This document shows positions 24,401 through 38,856 of a stretch of 64,000 nt of DNA, one piece after another. The translations under genes were made by a program, and so were the position numbers. Under the pieces are notes generated by a model. The model ran no database searches. It was not told where the DNA came from and saw only the letters and a program-made list of their open reading frames with translations. The DNA comes from Ptiloglossa arizonensis (Eukaryota > Arthropoda > Insecta > Hymenoptera > Colletidae), in NCBI RefSeq assembly GCF_051014685.1, contig NC_135049.1:34489531-34553530 (forward strand), given 5' to 3'. How positions within the stretch are numbered: the stretch's first letter is position 1; each line of letters begins with the position of its first letter.

Positions 24401-27400
24401 TTCGGAAGTCTGATACTCGAAACCAATAACCGGAACGGCCTAGGGGAAAAGTACACACACCATTGTAATCGGGCCAGTTTCTACTTTCAAATGCAACAGG
24501 AATTTCTCGAGTTCGTCAATCCGTTCGCGAGATATGGGAGTTTGAAGTTAAGGAATGGTAGAGAAACCATCAAAATTTTCGCAATTCTGATGCTAGAAAC
24601 GAATAACGGGAATGACCTAGGGGAAAAGTACACACACCATTGTAATCGGGCCAGTTTCTACTTTCAAATGCAACAGGAATTTCTCGAGTTCGTCAATCCG
24701 TTCGCGAGATATGGGAGTTTGAAGTTAAGGAATGGTTGAGAAACCATCAAAATTTGCGCAAGTGTGATACTCGAAACCAATTACTGGAATGGCCTAGGGG
24801 AAAAGTACACATACCGTTGAAATCGGACGAGTTTCTGGTTTCAGATGCAACAGGAATTTCTCGAGTTCGTCAATCCGTTCGCGAGATATGGGAGTTTGAA
24901 GTTAAGGAATGGTTGAGAAACCATCACAAATTTCGCAAGTCTGATATTCGAAACCAATAACTACCATTGCCTAGGGGAAAAATGCACATACCTTTGTAAT
25001 CGGGCGAGAATCTACTTTCAGATGCAATAGGAATTTCTCGAGTTCGTCAATCCGTTCGCGAGATATGGGAGTCTGTGGTTAAAGAATTGCTGAGAAACCA
25101 TCAAAATTTTCGCAATTCTGATGCTAGAAACGAATAAATGGAATGACCTAGGGGAAAAGTATACACACCATTGTAATCGGTAGACTTTCTACTTTCAGAT
25201 GCAACAGGAAATAATTGAGTTCGTCAATCCGTTCGCGAGATATGGGAGTTTGACGTTAAGGAATGCTTGAGAAACCATCAAAATTTTCGCAAGTCTGATA
25301 CTCGAAACCAATAACTGGAACGGCCTAGGGGCAAAGTATATATACCATTGTAATGGGGCGAGTTTCTACTTTCAGATGCAACAGGACTTTCTCGAGTTCG
25401 CCAATCCGTTCGCGAGATATGGGAGTTTGAAGTTAAGGAATGGTTGAGAAACCATCAAAATTTTCGCAAGTCTGATACTCGAAACCAATAACTGGAACGG
25501 CCTAGGGGAAAAGTACACACACCGTTGTAATCGGGCAAGTTTCTACTTTCAAATGCAACAGGAATTTCTCGAGTTCGTCAATCCGTTCGCGAGATATGGG
25601 AGTTTGAAGTTAAGGAATGCTTGAGAAACCATCAAAATTTTCGCAAGTCTGATACTCGAAACCAATAACTACAATGCCCTAGGGAAAAAATACACATACC
25701 TTTGCAATCGGGCGAGTTTATACTTTCAGATGCAACAGGAATTTCTCGAGCTCGTCAATCCGTTCGCGAGATATGGGAGTTCGAAATTAAGGAACGGTTG
25801 AGAAACCATCAAAATTTTCGCTAAACTGATACGCGAAACCAATTACTGGAATGGCCTAGGGGAAAAGTACACACACCATTGTAATGGGGCGAGTTTCTAC
25901 TTTCAGATGCAACAGGAATTCCTCGAGTTCGTCAATCCGTTCGCGAGATATGGGAGTTTGAAGTTAAGGAATGTTTGAGAAACCATCAAAATTTGCGCAA
26001 GTGTGATACTCGAAACCAATAACTGGAATGGCCTAGGGGAAAAGTACACACACCATTGTAATCGGTAGACTTTCTACTTTCAGATGCAACAGGAAATAAT
26101 TGAGTTCGTCAATCCGTTCGCGAGATATGGGAGTTTGACGTTAAGGAATGCTTGAGAAACCATCAAAATTTTCGCAAGTCTGATACTCGAAACCAATAAC
26201 TGGAACGGCCTAGGGGCAAAGTATACACACCATTGTAATGGGGCGAGTTTCTACTTTCAGATGCAACAGGACTTTCTCGAGTTCGCCAATCCGTTCGCGA
26301 GATATGGGAGTTTGAAGTTAAGGAATGCTTGAGAAACCATCAAAATTTGCGCAAGTGTGATACTCGAAACCAATAACTGGAATGGCCTAGGGGAAAAGTA
26401 CACACACCATTGTAATCGGTAGACTTTCTACTTTCAGATGCAACAGGAAATAATTGAGTTCGTCAATCCGTTCGCGAGATATGGGAGTTTGATGTTAAGG
26501 AATGCTTGAGAAACCATCAAAATTTTCGCAAGTCTGATACTCGAAACCAATAACTGGAACGGCCTAAGGGCAAAGTATACACACCATTGTAATGGGGCGA
26601 GTTTCTACTTTCAGATGCAACAGGACTATCTCGAGTTCGCCAATCCGTTCGCGAGATATGGGAGTTTGAAGTTAAGGAATGCTTGAGAAACCATCAAAAT
26701 TTTCGCAAGTCTGATACTCGAAACCAATAACTACAATGCCCTAGGGAAAAAATACACATACCTTTGCACTCGGGCGAGTTTATACTTGCAGATGCAACAG
26801 GAATTTCTCGAGCTCGTCAATCCGTTCGCGAGATATGGGAGTTCGAAATTAAGGAACGGTTGAGAAACCATCAAAATTTTCGCTAAACTGATACTCGAAA
26901 CCAATAACTGGAATGGCCTAGGGGAAAAGTACACACACCATTGTAATGGGGCGAGTTTCTACTTTCAGATGCAACAGGAATTCCTCGAGTTCGTCAATCC
27001 GTTCGCGAGATATGGGAGTTTGAAGTTAAGGAATGGTTGTGAAACCATCAAAATTTTCTCAAGTCTGATACTCGAAACCAATAACTACAAAGCCCCAGGG
27101 GAAAAATACACATACCTTTGTAATCGGGCGAGTTTATACTTTCAGATGCAACAGGAATTTCTCGAGCTCGTCAATCCGTTCGCGAGATATGGGAGTTTGA
27201 AATTAAGGAATGGTTGAGAAACCATCAAAATTTTCGCAAGCCGGATACTCGAAACCAATAACCGGAACGGCCTAGGGGAAAAGTACACACACCATTGTAA
27301 TCGGGCCAGTTTCTACTTTCAAATGCAGCAGGAATTTCTCGAGTTCGCCAATCCGTTCGCGAGGTATCGGAGTTTGAAGTTGAGGAATGGTTGAGAAACC

Positions 27401-30297
27401 ATCAAAATGTTCGGAAGTCTGATACTCGAAACCAATAACCGGAACGGCCTAGGGGAAAAGTACACACACCATTGTAATCGGGCCAGTTTCTACTTTCAAA
27501 TGCAACAGGAATTTCTCGAGTTCGTCAATCCGTTCGCGAGATATGGGAGTTTGAAGTTAAGGAATGGTAGAGAAACCATCAAAATTTTCGCAATTCTGAT
27601 GCTAGAAACGAACAACGGGAATGACCTAGGGGAAAAGTACACACACCATTGTAATCGGGCAAGTATCTACTTTCAGAGGCGACAGGAACTTCTCGAGTTC
27701 GCCAATCCGTTCGCGAGATATGAGAGTTTGAAGTTAAGGAATGGTAGAGAAACCATCAAAATTTTCGCAATTCTGATGCTAGAAACGAATAACTGGAATG
27801 ACCGAGGGGAAAAATACACACACCATTGTAATCGCGCAAGTATCTACTTTCAGAGGCGACTGGAACTTCTCGAGTTCGCCAATCCGTTCGCGAGATATGA
27901 GAGTTTGAAGTTAAGGAATGGTTGAGAAACCACCAAAATTTTCGCAAATCTGATACTCGAAACCAATAACCGGAACTGCCTAGGGGAAAAGTACACACAC
28001 CATTGTAATCGGGCCAGTTTCTACTTTCAAATGCAACAGGAATTTCTCGAGATCGTCAATCCGTTCGCGAGATATGGGAGTTTGAAGTTAAGGAATGGTT
28101 GAGAAACCATCAAAATTTGCGCAAGTGTGATACTCGAAACCAATAACTGGAATGGCCTAGGGGAAAAGTACACACACCATTGTAATCGGTAGACTTTCTA
28201 CTTTCAGATGCAACAGGAAATAATTGAGTTCGTCAATCCGTTCGCGAGATATGGGAGTTTGACGTTAAGAAATGCTTGAGAAACCATCAAAATTTTCGCA
28301 AGTCTGATACTCGAAACCAATAACTGGAACGGCCTAGGGGCAAAGTATATACACCATTGTAATGGGGCGAGTTTCTACTTTCAGATGCAACAGGACTTTC
28401 TCGAGTTCGCCAATCCGTTCGCGAGATATGGGAGTTTGAAGTTAAGGAATGGTTGAGAAACCATCAAAATTTTCGCAAGTGTGATACTCGAAACCAATAA
28501 CTGGAATGGCCTAGGGGAAAGTACACATACCGTTGAAATCGGACGAGTTTCTGGTTTCAGATGCAACAGGAATTTCTCGAGTTCGTCAATCCGTTCGCGA
28601 GATATGGGAGTTTGAAGTTAAGGAATGGTTGAGAAACCATCACAAATTTCGCAAGTCTGGTATTCGAAACCAATAACTACCATTGCCTAGGGGAAAAATG
28701 CACATACCTTTGTAATCGGGCGAGTATCTACTTTCAGATGCAATAGGAATTTCTCGAGTAAGTCAATCCGTTCGCGAGATATGGGAGTTTGAAGTTAAAG
28801 AATTGCTGAGAAACCATCAAAATTTTCGCAATTCTGATGCTAGAAACGAATAATTGGAATGACCTAGGGGAAAAGTACACACACCATTGTAATCGGGCAA
28901 GTATCTACTTTCAGAGGCGACAGGAACTTCTCGAGTTCGTCAATCCGTTCGCGAGGTATGCGAGTTTGAAATTGAGGAATGGTTGAGAAACCATCAAAAT
29001 TTTCGCAAGTCTGATACTCGAAACCAATAACTGGAATGGCCTAGGGGAAAAGTACACACACCGTTGTAATCGGGCGAGTTTCTGCTTTCAGATGCAACAG
29101 TAATTTCTCGAGTTCGTCAATCCGTTCGCGTGATATGGGAGTTTGAAGTTATGGAATGGTTGAGAAACCATCAAAATTTTCGCAAGTCTGATACTCGAAA
29201 CCAACAACTGGAATGGCCTAGGGGAAAAGTACACACACCATTGTAATCGGGCAAATTTCTACTTTCAGATGCAACAGGAATTTTTCGAGTTCGTCAATCC
29301 GTTCGCGAGATATGGGAGTTTGAAGTTAAGGAATTGTTGAGAAACCATCAAAGTTTTCGCAAGTCTGATACTCGAAACCAATAACTGCAATGGCCTAGGG
29401 GAAAAGTACACACACCATTGTAATCGGGCGAGTTTCTGCCTTCAGATGCAATAGGAATTTCTCGAGTTCGTCAATCCGTTCGCGAGATATGGGAGTTTGA
29501 AGTTAAGGAATGGTTGAGACACAATCAAAAATTTCGCAAGTCTGATACACGAAACCAATAACTGGAATGGCCTAAGGGAAAAGTACACACACCATTGTAA
29601 TCGGGCGAGTTTCTGCTTTCAGATGCAACAGGAATTTCTCGAGTTCGTCAATCCGTACGCGAGATATGGGAGTTTGGAGTTAAGAGACGGTTGAGAAAAT
29701 ATCAAAATTTTCGCAATTCTGATGCTAGAAACGAATAACTGGAATGGGCTAGGGGAAAAGAACACATACCGTTGTAATCGGGCGAGTTTCTGCTTTCAGA
29801 TGCAACAGGAATTTCTCGAGTTCGTCAATCCGTTCGCGAGGTATGGGAGTTTGAAGTTAAGGAATGGTTGAGAAACCATCAAAATTTTCGCATGTCTTAT
29901 ACTCGAAACCAATAACTACTATGGCCTAGGGCAAAAATGCACATCCCGTTGTAATCGGGCGAGTTTCTGCTTTCAGATGCGAAAGGAATGTCTCGATTTC
30001 GTCAATCCGTTCGCATATATGGGAGTTTGAAGTTATGGAATGGTTGAGAAACCATCAAAATTTTCGCAAGTCTGATACTCGAAACCAATAACTGGAATGG
30101 CCTAGGGGAAAAGTACACACACCATTGTAATCGGGCAAGTTACTACTTTCAGATGCAACAGGAATTTCTCGATTTCGCCAATCCGTTCGCGAGATATGGG
30201 AGTTTGAAGTTAAGGAATGGCTGAGAAACCATCAAAATTTTCGGAATCTGATACTCGAAACCAATAACTACTATGGTCCAGGGCAAAAATACACATA

Positions 30298-30302
30298 CCG
30301 TT
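30298..30302. repeat. Target-site duplication CCGTT (partner at 31260-31264)
   Basis: The five bases CCGTT immediately precede the TGTAG end of the solo LTR and are repeated immediately after its CTACA end. Uninterrupted monomers carry a single CCGTT at this position. The same pair occurs at 36388-36392 and 37350-37354 around the second LTR. Confidence 0.85.
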
Positions 30303-31259
30303 TGTAGAGGCTTGCAGCTGCGTTTTATGGCGGGACCGTGCTTCGAGTTTGTTAGAGAAATTGTCCACATGGCTACGGCACGGGCCTGTCACCGAAGGTG
30401 AGTTTATTTGTTGTTCGACTCGAGGCACGGAGCAAGTGATAGCTATTTCCCGTCATAAAACACTGCAGGCACTTGGACAGGGACCCTCTGCATCGCCTGG
30501 CACGCGAGGCCCTAGCGCCGCTTGTTGCGTCATTCGGGATGCTGGAAAATTCCAGCCCAGGCCTGCAGGGGTTTGGACACCCTGTCTACGTCGCGACGCC
30601 CCCACCTAAGCCCCATAGCGATGGGCATGTCCTAGATTCGGCGGGACTAGGACCCGTCGTAATTGGTCAGGCATTCGTCGCCACCCACCCTTAATTCAAG
30701 GGAGTAGGGCGAACCGAGGCGACGTTTGCACTGACCCGAGAAATCTTAGACTAGTTGCACAGAATACCACCAAGACAATAGAACCAAGGGTCGACGACTA
30801 GAGTGTACAGAGTATCGCCAAGGGCTTACAACCAAGGCGTACAGAGTACAGCTAAGAGATCACGGTTAGAGTTTTGGCCTGAACGCACGGATTGACGTGT
30901 GAAGCTTCCGGCGTTAGTTCCCACAAAGAACTTGCACTCCTCGAGGGAATTACCAGCAATCCCTCGAGCCTCCACGGAATCCTGGACCTTCGAGGAAGTT
31001 CGGCAACCGACTTGTGCATCCAGTGAGGCGCCGTGTGTGAGGACAACGCTCAACACCCCCCTGGACGTGAGAGCAGCAAGCGGCGGAGACCTCGAAGGCG
31101 GCGTTACAACCTCCATCGGTCCAGCCTAGTGGACAACGATCAACAACAGTTAGTCCTTCCAACGGGAAGGTGGTCCTTCGAGTCATCTATAGTCGGCACC
31201 CATCGTGCAAACACATTCAATGCTCGAAAGATCCTCGAGATCTACCACGAGCAGCTACA
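30303..31259. mobile_element. Solo LTR of an LTR retrotransposon, copy 1 (957 bp)
   Basis: A non-satellite insert that interrupts a monomer. It begins TGTAGAGGC and ends GCAGCTACA, so the termini are the 5-bp inverted repeat TGTAG/CTACA with the canonical TG...CA of LTRs. It is flanked by CCGTT on both sides (30298-30302 and 31260-31264), and removing the insert plus one CCGTT restores the normal monomer sequence ACACATACCGTTGTAATCGG. There is no internal gag/pol region and no second LTR beside it, so it is a solo LTR left by LTR-LTR recombination. A 5-bp duplication fits Ty3/Gypsy or Bel/Pao families; I cannot choose between them or assign the transcription strand. Short frames inside are not supported as genes. 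Confidence 0.85.
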
Positions 31260-32766
31260 CCGTTGTAATCGGGCGAGTTTCTGCTTTCAGATGCAACAGG
31301 AATTTCTCTAGTCCGTCAATCCGTTCGCGAGATATGCGAGTTTGAAATTGAGGAATGGTTGAGAAACCATCAAAATTTTCGGAATCTGATACTCGAAACC
31401 AATAACTACTATGGCCTAGGGCAAAAATGCACAAACCTTTGTAATCGGGCGAGTTTCTGCTTTCAGATGCAACAGGAATTTCTCGAGTTCGTCAATCCGT
31501 TCGCATATATGTGAGTTTGAAGTTATGGAATGGTTGAGAAACCATCAAAATTTTCGCAAGTCTGATACTCGAAACCAATAACTGGAATGGCCTAGGGGAA
31601 AAGTACACACACCATTGTAATCGGGCAAGTTTCTACTTTCAGATGCAACAGGAATTTCTCGAGTTCGTCAATCCGTTCGCGAGATATGGGAGTTTGAAGT
31701 TAAGGAATGGTTGAGAAACCATCAAAATTTTCGGAATCTGATACTCGAAACCAATAACTGGAATGGCCTAGGGGAAAAGTACACACACCATTGTAATCGG
31801 GCAAGTTTCTACTTTCAGATGCGTCAGGATTTCCTCAAGTTCGTCAATCCGTTCGCGAAATATCGGAGTTTGGAGTTAAGGAATGTTTGAGAAACCATCA
31901 AAATTTTCGCAAGTCTGATACTCGAAACCAATAACTGCAATGGCCTAGGGGAAAAGTACACACACCATTGTAATCGGGCGAGTTTCTACTTTCAGATGCA
32001 ACATGAATTTCTCGAGTTCGTCAATCCGTTCGCGAGATATGGGAGTTTGAAGTTAAGGAATGCTTGAGAAACCATCAAAATTTTCGCAAGTCTGATACTC
32101 GAAACCAATAACTACTATGGCCTAGGGCAACAATACACATACCGTCGTAATCGGGCGAGTTTCTACTTTCAGATGCAACAGGAAATTCTCTATTTCGTCA
32201 GTCCGTTCACGAGATATTGGAGTTTGAAGTTAAGGAATGGTTGAGAAACCATCAAAATTTTCGCAAGTCTGATACACGAAATCAATAACTGGACTGGCCT
32301 AGGGGAAAAGTACACACACCATTGTAATCGGGCAAGTTTCTGCTTTCAGATGCAACAGGAATTTCTCGAGTTCGTCAATCCGTTCGCGAGATATGGGATT
32401 TTGAAGTTAAGGAATGGTTGAGAAACCATCAAAATTTTCGCATGTCGTATTCTCGAAACCAATAACTACTATGGCCTAGGGCAAAAATGCACATACCGTT
32501 GTAATCGGGCGAATTTCTGCTTTCAGATGCAACAGGAATTTCTCGAGTTCGTCAATCCGTTCGCGATACATGGGAGTTTGAAGTTATGGAATGGTTGAGA
32601 AACCATCAAAATTTTCGCAAGTCTGATACTCGAAACCAACAACTGGAATGGCCTAGGGGAAAAGTACACACACCATTGTAATCGGGCAAATTTCTACTTT
32701 CAGATGCAACAGGAATTTTTCGAGTTCGTCAATCCGTTCGCGAGATATGGGAGTTTGAAGTTAAGG

Positions 32767-35700
32767 AATGTTTGAGAAACCATCAAAATTTGCGCAAGTG
32801 TGATACTCGAAACCAATAACTGGAATGGCCTAGGGGAAAAGTACACACACCATTGTAATCGGTAGACTTTCTACTTTCAGATGCAACAGGAAATAATTGA
32901 GTTCGTCAATCCGTTCGCGAGATATGGGAGTTTGACGTTAAGGAATGCTTGAGAAACCATCAAAATTTTCGCAAGTCTGATACTCGAAACCAATAACTGG
33001 AACGGCCTAGGGGCAAAGTATACACACCATTGTAATGGGGCGAGTTTCTACTTTCAGATGCAACAGGACTTTCTCGAGTTCGCCAATCCGTTCGCGAGAT
33101 ATGGGAGTTTGAAGTTAAGGAATGCTTGAGAAACCATCAAAATTTGCGCAAGTGTGATACTCGAAACCAATAACTGGAATGGCCTAGGGGAAAAGTACAC
33201 ACACCATTGTAATCGGTAGACTTTCTACTTTCAGATGCAACAGGAAATAATTGAGTTCGTCAATCCGTTCGCGAGATATGGGAGTTTGATGTTAAGGAAT
33301 GCTTGAGAAACCATCAAAATTTTCGCAAGTCTGATACTCGAAACCAATAACTGGAACGGCCTAAGGGCAAAGTATACACACCATTGTAATGGGGCGAGTT
33401 TCTACTTTCAGATGCAACAGGACTTTCTCGAGTTCGCCAATCCGTTCGCGAGATATGGGAGTTTGAAGTTAAGGAATGCTTGAGAAACCATCAAAATTTT
33501 CGCAAGTCTGATACTCGAAACCAATAACTACAATGCCCTAGGGAAAAAATACACATACCTTTGCACTCGGGCGAGTTTATACTTGCAGATGCAACAGGAA
33601 TTTCTCGAGCTCGTCAATCCGTTCGCGAGATATGGGAGTTCGAAATTAAGGAACGGTTGAGAAACCATCAAAATTTTCGCTAAACTGATACTCGAAACCA
33701 ATAACTGGAATGGCCTAGGGGAAAAGTACACACACCATTGTAATGGGGCGAGTTTCTACTTTCAGATGCAACAGGAATTCCTCGAGTTCGTCAATCCGTT
33801 CGCGAGATATGGGAGTTTGAAGTTAAGGAATGGTTGTGAAACCATCAAAATTTTCTCAAGTCTGATACTCGAAACCAATAACTACAAAGCCCCAGGGGAA
33901 AAATACACATACCTTTGTAATCGGGCGAGTTTATACTTTCAGATGCAACAGGAATTTCTCGAGCTCGTCAATCCGTTCGCGAGATATGGGAGTTTGAAAT
34001 TAAGGAATGGTTGAGAAACCATCAAAATTTTCGCAAGCCGGATACTCGAAACCAATAACCGGAACGGCCTAGGGGAAAAGTACACACACCATTGTAATCG
34101 GGCCAGTTTCTACTTTCAAATGCAGCAGGAATTTCTCGAGTTCGCCAATCCGTTCGCGAGGTATCGGAGTTTGAAGTTGAGGAATGGTTGAGAAACCATC
34201 AAAATGTTCGGAAGTCTGATACTCGAAACGAACAACGGGAATGACCTAGGGGAAAAGTACACACACCATTGTAATCGGGCAAGTATCTACTTTCAGAGGC
34301 GACAGGAACTTCTCGAGTTCGCCAATCCGTTCGCGAGATATGAGAGTTTGAAGTTAAGGAATGGTAGAGAAACCATCAAAATTTTCGCAATTCTGATGCT
34401 AGAAACGAATAACTGGAATGACCGAGGGGAAAAATACACACACCATTGTAATCGCGCAAGTATCTACTTTCAGAGGCGACTGGAACTTCTCGAGTTCGCC
34501 AATCCGTTCGCGAGATATGAGAGTTTGAAGTTAAGGAATGGTTGAGAAACCACCAAAATTTTCGCAAATCTGATACTCGAAACCAATAACCGGAACTGCC
34601 TAGGGGAAAAGTACACACACCATTGTAATCGGGCCAGTTTCTACTTTCAAATGCAACAGGAATTTCTCGAGATCGTCAATCCGTTCGCGAGATATGGGAG
34701 TTTGAAGTTAAGGAATGGTTGAGAAACCATCACAAATTTCGCAAGTCTGGTATTCGAAACCAATAACTACCATTGCCTAGGGGAAAAATGCACATACCTT
34801 TGTAATCGGGCGAGTATCTACTTTCAGATGCAATAGGAATTTCTCGAGTAAGTCAATCCGTTCGCGAGATATGGGAGTTTGAAGTTAAAGAATTGCTGAG
34901 AAACCATCAAAATTTTCGCAATTCTGATGCTAGAAACGAATAATTGGAATGACCTAGGGGAAAAGTACACACACCATTGTAATCGGGCAAGTATCTACTT
35001 TCAGAGGCGACAGGAACTTCTCGAGTTCGTCAATCCGTTCGCGAGATATGCGAGTTTGAAATTGAGGAATGGTTGAGAAACCATCAAAATTTTCGCAAGT
35101 CTGATACTCGAAACCAATAACTGGAATGGCCTAGGGGAAAAGTACACACACCATTGTAATCGGGCGAGTTTCTGCTTTCAGATGCAACAGTAATTTCTCG
35201 AGTTCGTCAATCCGTTCGCGTGATATGGGAGTTTGAAGTTATGGAATGGTTGAGAAACCATCAAAATTTTCGCAAGTCTGATACTCGAAACCAACAACTG
35301 GAATGGCCTAGGGGAAAAGTACACACACCATTGTAATCGGGCAAATTTCTACTTTCAGATGCAACAGGAATTTTTCGAGTTCGTCAATCCGTTCGCGAGA
35401 TATGGGAGTTTGAAGTTAAGGAATTGTTGAGAAACCATCAAAGTTTTCGCAAGTCTGATACTCGAAACCAATAACTGCAATGGCCTAGGGGAAAAGTACA
35501 CACACCATTGTAATCGGGCGAGTTTCTGCCTTCAGATGCAATAGGAATTTCTCGAGTTCGTCAATCCGTTCGCGAGATATGGGAGTTTGAAGTTAAGGAA
35601 TGGTTGAGACACAATCAAAAATTTCGCAAGTCTGATACACGAAACCAATAACTGGAATGGCCTAAGGGAAAAGTACACACACCATTGTAATCGGGCGAGT

Positions 35701-38700
35701 TTCTGCTTTCAGATGCAACAGGAATTTCTCGAGTTCGTCAATCCGTACGCGAGATATGGGAGTTTGGAGTTAAGAGACGGTTGAGAAAATATCAAAATTT
35801 TCGCAATTCTGATGCTAGAAACGAATAACTGGAATGGGCTAGGGGAAAAGAACACATACCGTTGTAATCGGGCGAGTTTCTGCTTTCAGATGCAACAGGA
35901 ATTTCTCGAGTTCGTCAATCCGTTCGCGAGGTATGGGAGTTTGAAGTTAAGGAATGGTTGAGAAACCATCAAAATTTTCGCATGTCTTATACTCGAAACC
36001 AATAACTACTATGGCCTAGGGCAAAAATGCACATCCCGTTGTAATCGGGCGAGTTTCTGCTTTCAGATGCGAAAGGAATGTCTCGATTTCGTCAATCCGT
36101 TCGCATATATGGGAGTTTGAAGTTATGGAATGGTTGAGAAACCATCAAAATTTTCGCAAGTCTGATACTCGAAACCAATAACTGGAATGGCCTAGGGGAA
36201 AAGTACACACACCATTGTAATCGGGCAAGTTACTACTTTCAGATGCAACAGGAATTTCTCGATTTCGCCAATCCGTTCGCGAGATATGGGAGTTTGAAGT
36301 TAAGGAATGGCTGAGAAACCATCAAAATTTTCGGAATCTGATACTCGAAACCAATAACTACTATGGTCCAGGGCAAAAATACACATACCGTTTGTAGAGG
36401 CTTGCAGCTGCGTTTTATGGCGGGACCGTGCTTCGAGTTTGTTAGAGAAATTGTCCACATGGCTACGGCACGGGCCTGTCACCGAAGGTGAGTTTATTTG
36501 TTGTTCGACTCGAGGCACGGAGCAAGTGATAGCTATTTCCCGTCATAAAACACTGCAGGCACTTGGACAGGGACCCTCTGCATCGCCTGGCACGCGAGGC
36601 CCTAGCGCCGCTTGTTGCGTCATTCGGGATGCTGGAAAATTCCAGCCCAGGCCTGCAGGGGTTTGGACACCCTGTCTACGTCGCGACGCCCCCACCTAAG
36701 CCCCATAGCGATGGGCATGTCCTAGATTCGGCGGGACTAGGACCCGTCGTAATTGGTCAGGCATTCGTCGCCACCCACCCTTAATTCAAGGGAGTAGGGC
36801 GAACCGAGGCGACGTTTGCACTGACCCGAGAAATCTTAGACTAGTTGCACAGAATACCACCAAGACAATAGAACCAAGGGTCGACGACTAGAGTGTACAG
36901 AGTATCGCCAAGGGCTTACAACCAAGGCGTACAGAGTACAGCTAAGAGATCACGGTTAGAGTTTTGGCCTGAACGCACGGATTGACGTGTGAAGCTTCCG
37001 GCGTTAGTTCCCACAAAGAACTTGCACTCCTCGAGGGAATTACCAGCAATCCCTCGAGCCTCCACGGAATCCTGGACCTTCGAGGAAGTTCGGCAACCGA
37101 CTTGTGCATCCAGTGAGGCGCCGTGTGTGAGGACAACGCTCAACACCCCCCTGGACGTGAGAGCAGCAAGCGGCGGAGACCTCGAAGGCGGCGTTACAAC
37201 CTCCATCGGTCCAGCCTAGTGGACAACGATCAACAACAGTTAGTCCTTCCAACGGGAAGGTGGTCCTTCGAGTCATCTATAGTCGGCACCCATCGTGCAA
37301 ACACATTCAATGCTCGAAAGATCCTCGAGATCTACCACGAGCAGCTACACCGTTGTAATCGGGCGAGTTTCTGCTTTCAGATGCAACAGGAATTTCTCTA
37401 GTCCGTCAATCCGTTCGCGAGATATGCGAGTTTGAAATTGAGGAATGGTTGAGAAACCATCAAAATTTTCGGAATCTGATACTCGAAACCAATAACTACT
37501 ATGGCCTAGGGCAAAAATGCACAAACCTTTGTAATCGGGCGAGTTTCTGCTTTCAGATGCAACAGGAATTTCTCGAGTTCGTCAATCCGTTCGCATATAT
37601 GTGAGTTTGAAGTTATGGAATGGTTGAGAAACCATCAAAATTTTCGCAAGTCTGATACTCGAAACCAATAACTGGAATGGCCTAGGGGAAAAGTACACAC
37701 ACCATTGTAATCGGGCAAGTTTCTACTTTCAGATGCAACAGGAATTTCTCGAGTTCGTCAATCCGTTCGCGAGATATGGGAGTTTGAAGTTAAGGAATGG
37801 TTGAGAAACCATCAAAATTTTCGGAATCTGATACTCGAAACCAATAACTGGAATGGCCTAGGGGAAAAGTACACACACCATTGTAATCGGGCAAGTTTCT
37901 ACTTTCAGATGCGTCAGGATTTCCTCAAGTTCGTCAATCCGTTCGCGAAATATCGGAGTTTGGAGTTAAGGAATGTTTGAGAAACCATCAAAATTTTCGC
38001 AAGTCTGATACTCGAAACCAATAACTGCAATGGCCTAGGGGAAAAGTACACACACCATTGTAATCGGGCGAGTTTCTACTTTCAGATGCAACATGAATTT
38101 CTCGAGTTCGTCAATCCGTTCGCGAGATATGGGAGTTTGAAGTTAAGGAATGCTTGAGAAACCATCAAAATTTTCGCAAGTCTGATACTCGAAACCAATA
38201 ACTACTATGGCCTAGGGCAGCAATACACATACCGTCGTAATCGGGCGAGTTTCTACTTTCAGATGCAACAGGAAATTCTCTATTTCGTCAGTCCGTTCAC
38301 GAGATATTGGAGTTTGAAGTTAAGGAATGGTTGAGAAACCATCAAAATTTTCGCAAGTCTGATACACGAAATCAATAACTGGACTGGCCTAGGGGAAAAG
38401 TACACACACCATTGTAATCGGGCAAGTTTCTGCTTTCAGATGCAACAGGAATTTCTCGAGTTCGTCAATCCGTTCGCGAGATATGGGATTTTGAAGTTAA
38501 GGAATGGTTGAGAAACCATCAAAATTTTCGCATGTCGTATTCTCGAAACCAATAACTACTATGGCCTAGGGCAAAAATGCACATACCGTTGTAATCGGGC
38601 GAATTTCTGCTTTCAGATGCAACAGGAATTTCTCGAGTTCGTCAATCCGTTCGCGATACATGGGAGTTTGAAGTTATGGAATGGTTGAGAAACCATCAAA

Positions 38701-38856
38701 ATTTTCGCAAGTCTGATACTCGAAACCAACAACTGGAATGGCCTAGGGGAAAAGTACACACACCATTGTAATCGGGCAAATTTCTACTTTCAGATGCAAC
38801 AGGAATTTTTCGAGTTCGTCAATCCGTTCGCGAGATATGGGAGTTTGAAGTTAAGG
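32767..38856 (+). repeat. Segmental duplication inside the satellite, copy 2 (6,090 bp)
   Basis: Second copy of the block at 25970-32766. The offset is 6,797 at its left end, 6,620 after one missing monomer and 6,090 after three more. The last step is 530 rather than 531 because one of the monomers lost is 1 base short in copy 1. Copy 2 ends at 38856, where the sequence diverges from copy 1 restarted. It includes an identical solo LTR at 36393-37349. Confidence 0.85.
36393..37349. mobile_element. Solo LTR, copy 2 (957 bp), duplicated with its flanks
   Basis: Appears identical to the LTR at 30303-31259, at an offset of 6,090. It has the same TGTAG/CTACA ends and the same CCGTT flanks (36388-36392 and 37350-37354) in the same monomer variant. 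Shared flanking variants show that it was copied as part of the segmental duplication, not inserted independently. Confidence 0.88.

Larger units (their letters stand above)
25970..32766 (+). repeat. Segmental duplication inside the satellite, copy 1 (6,797 bp)
   Basis: This segment of satellite monomers plus a solo LTR is repeated immediately downstream. Both copies start at GAATGTTTGAGAAACC followed by the AAATTTGCGC variant (about 25970 and 32767), and the order of monomer variants is the same afterwards. Copy 1 is the longer: it has one monomer near 27433-27610 and three near 28110-28640 that copy 2 lacks. Apart from these I noticed only a few single-base differences. Confidence 0.85.

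Noticed and set aside
30349..31311. Several 60-96 residue frames within the solo LTR (repeated at 36439-37401)
   Set aside because: Overlapping on both strands, no motif, and two of them run into satellite. An LTR is not expected to encode these.
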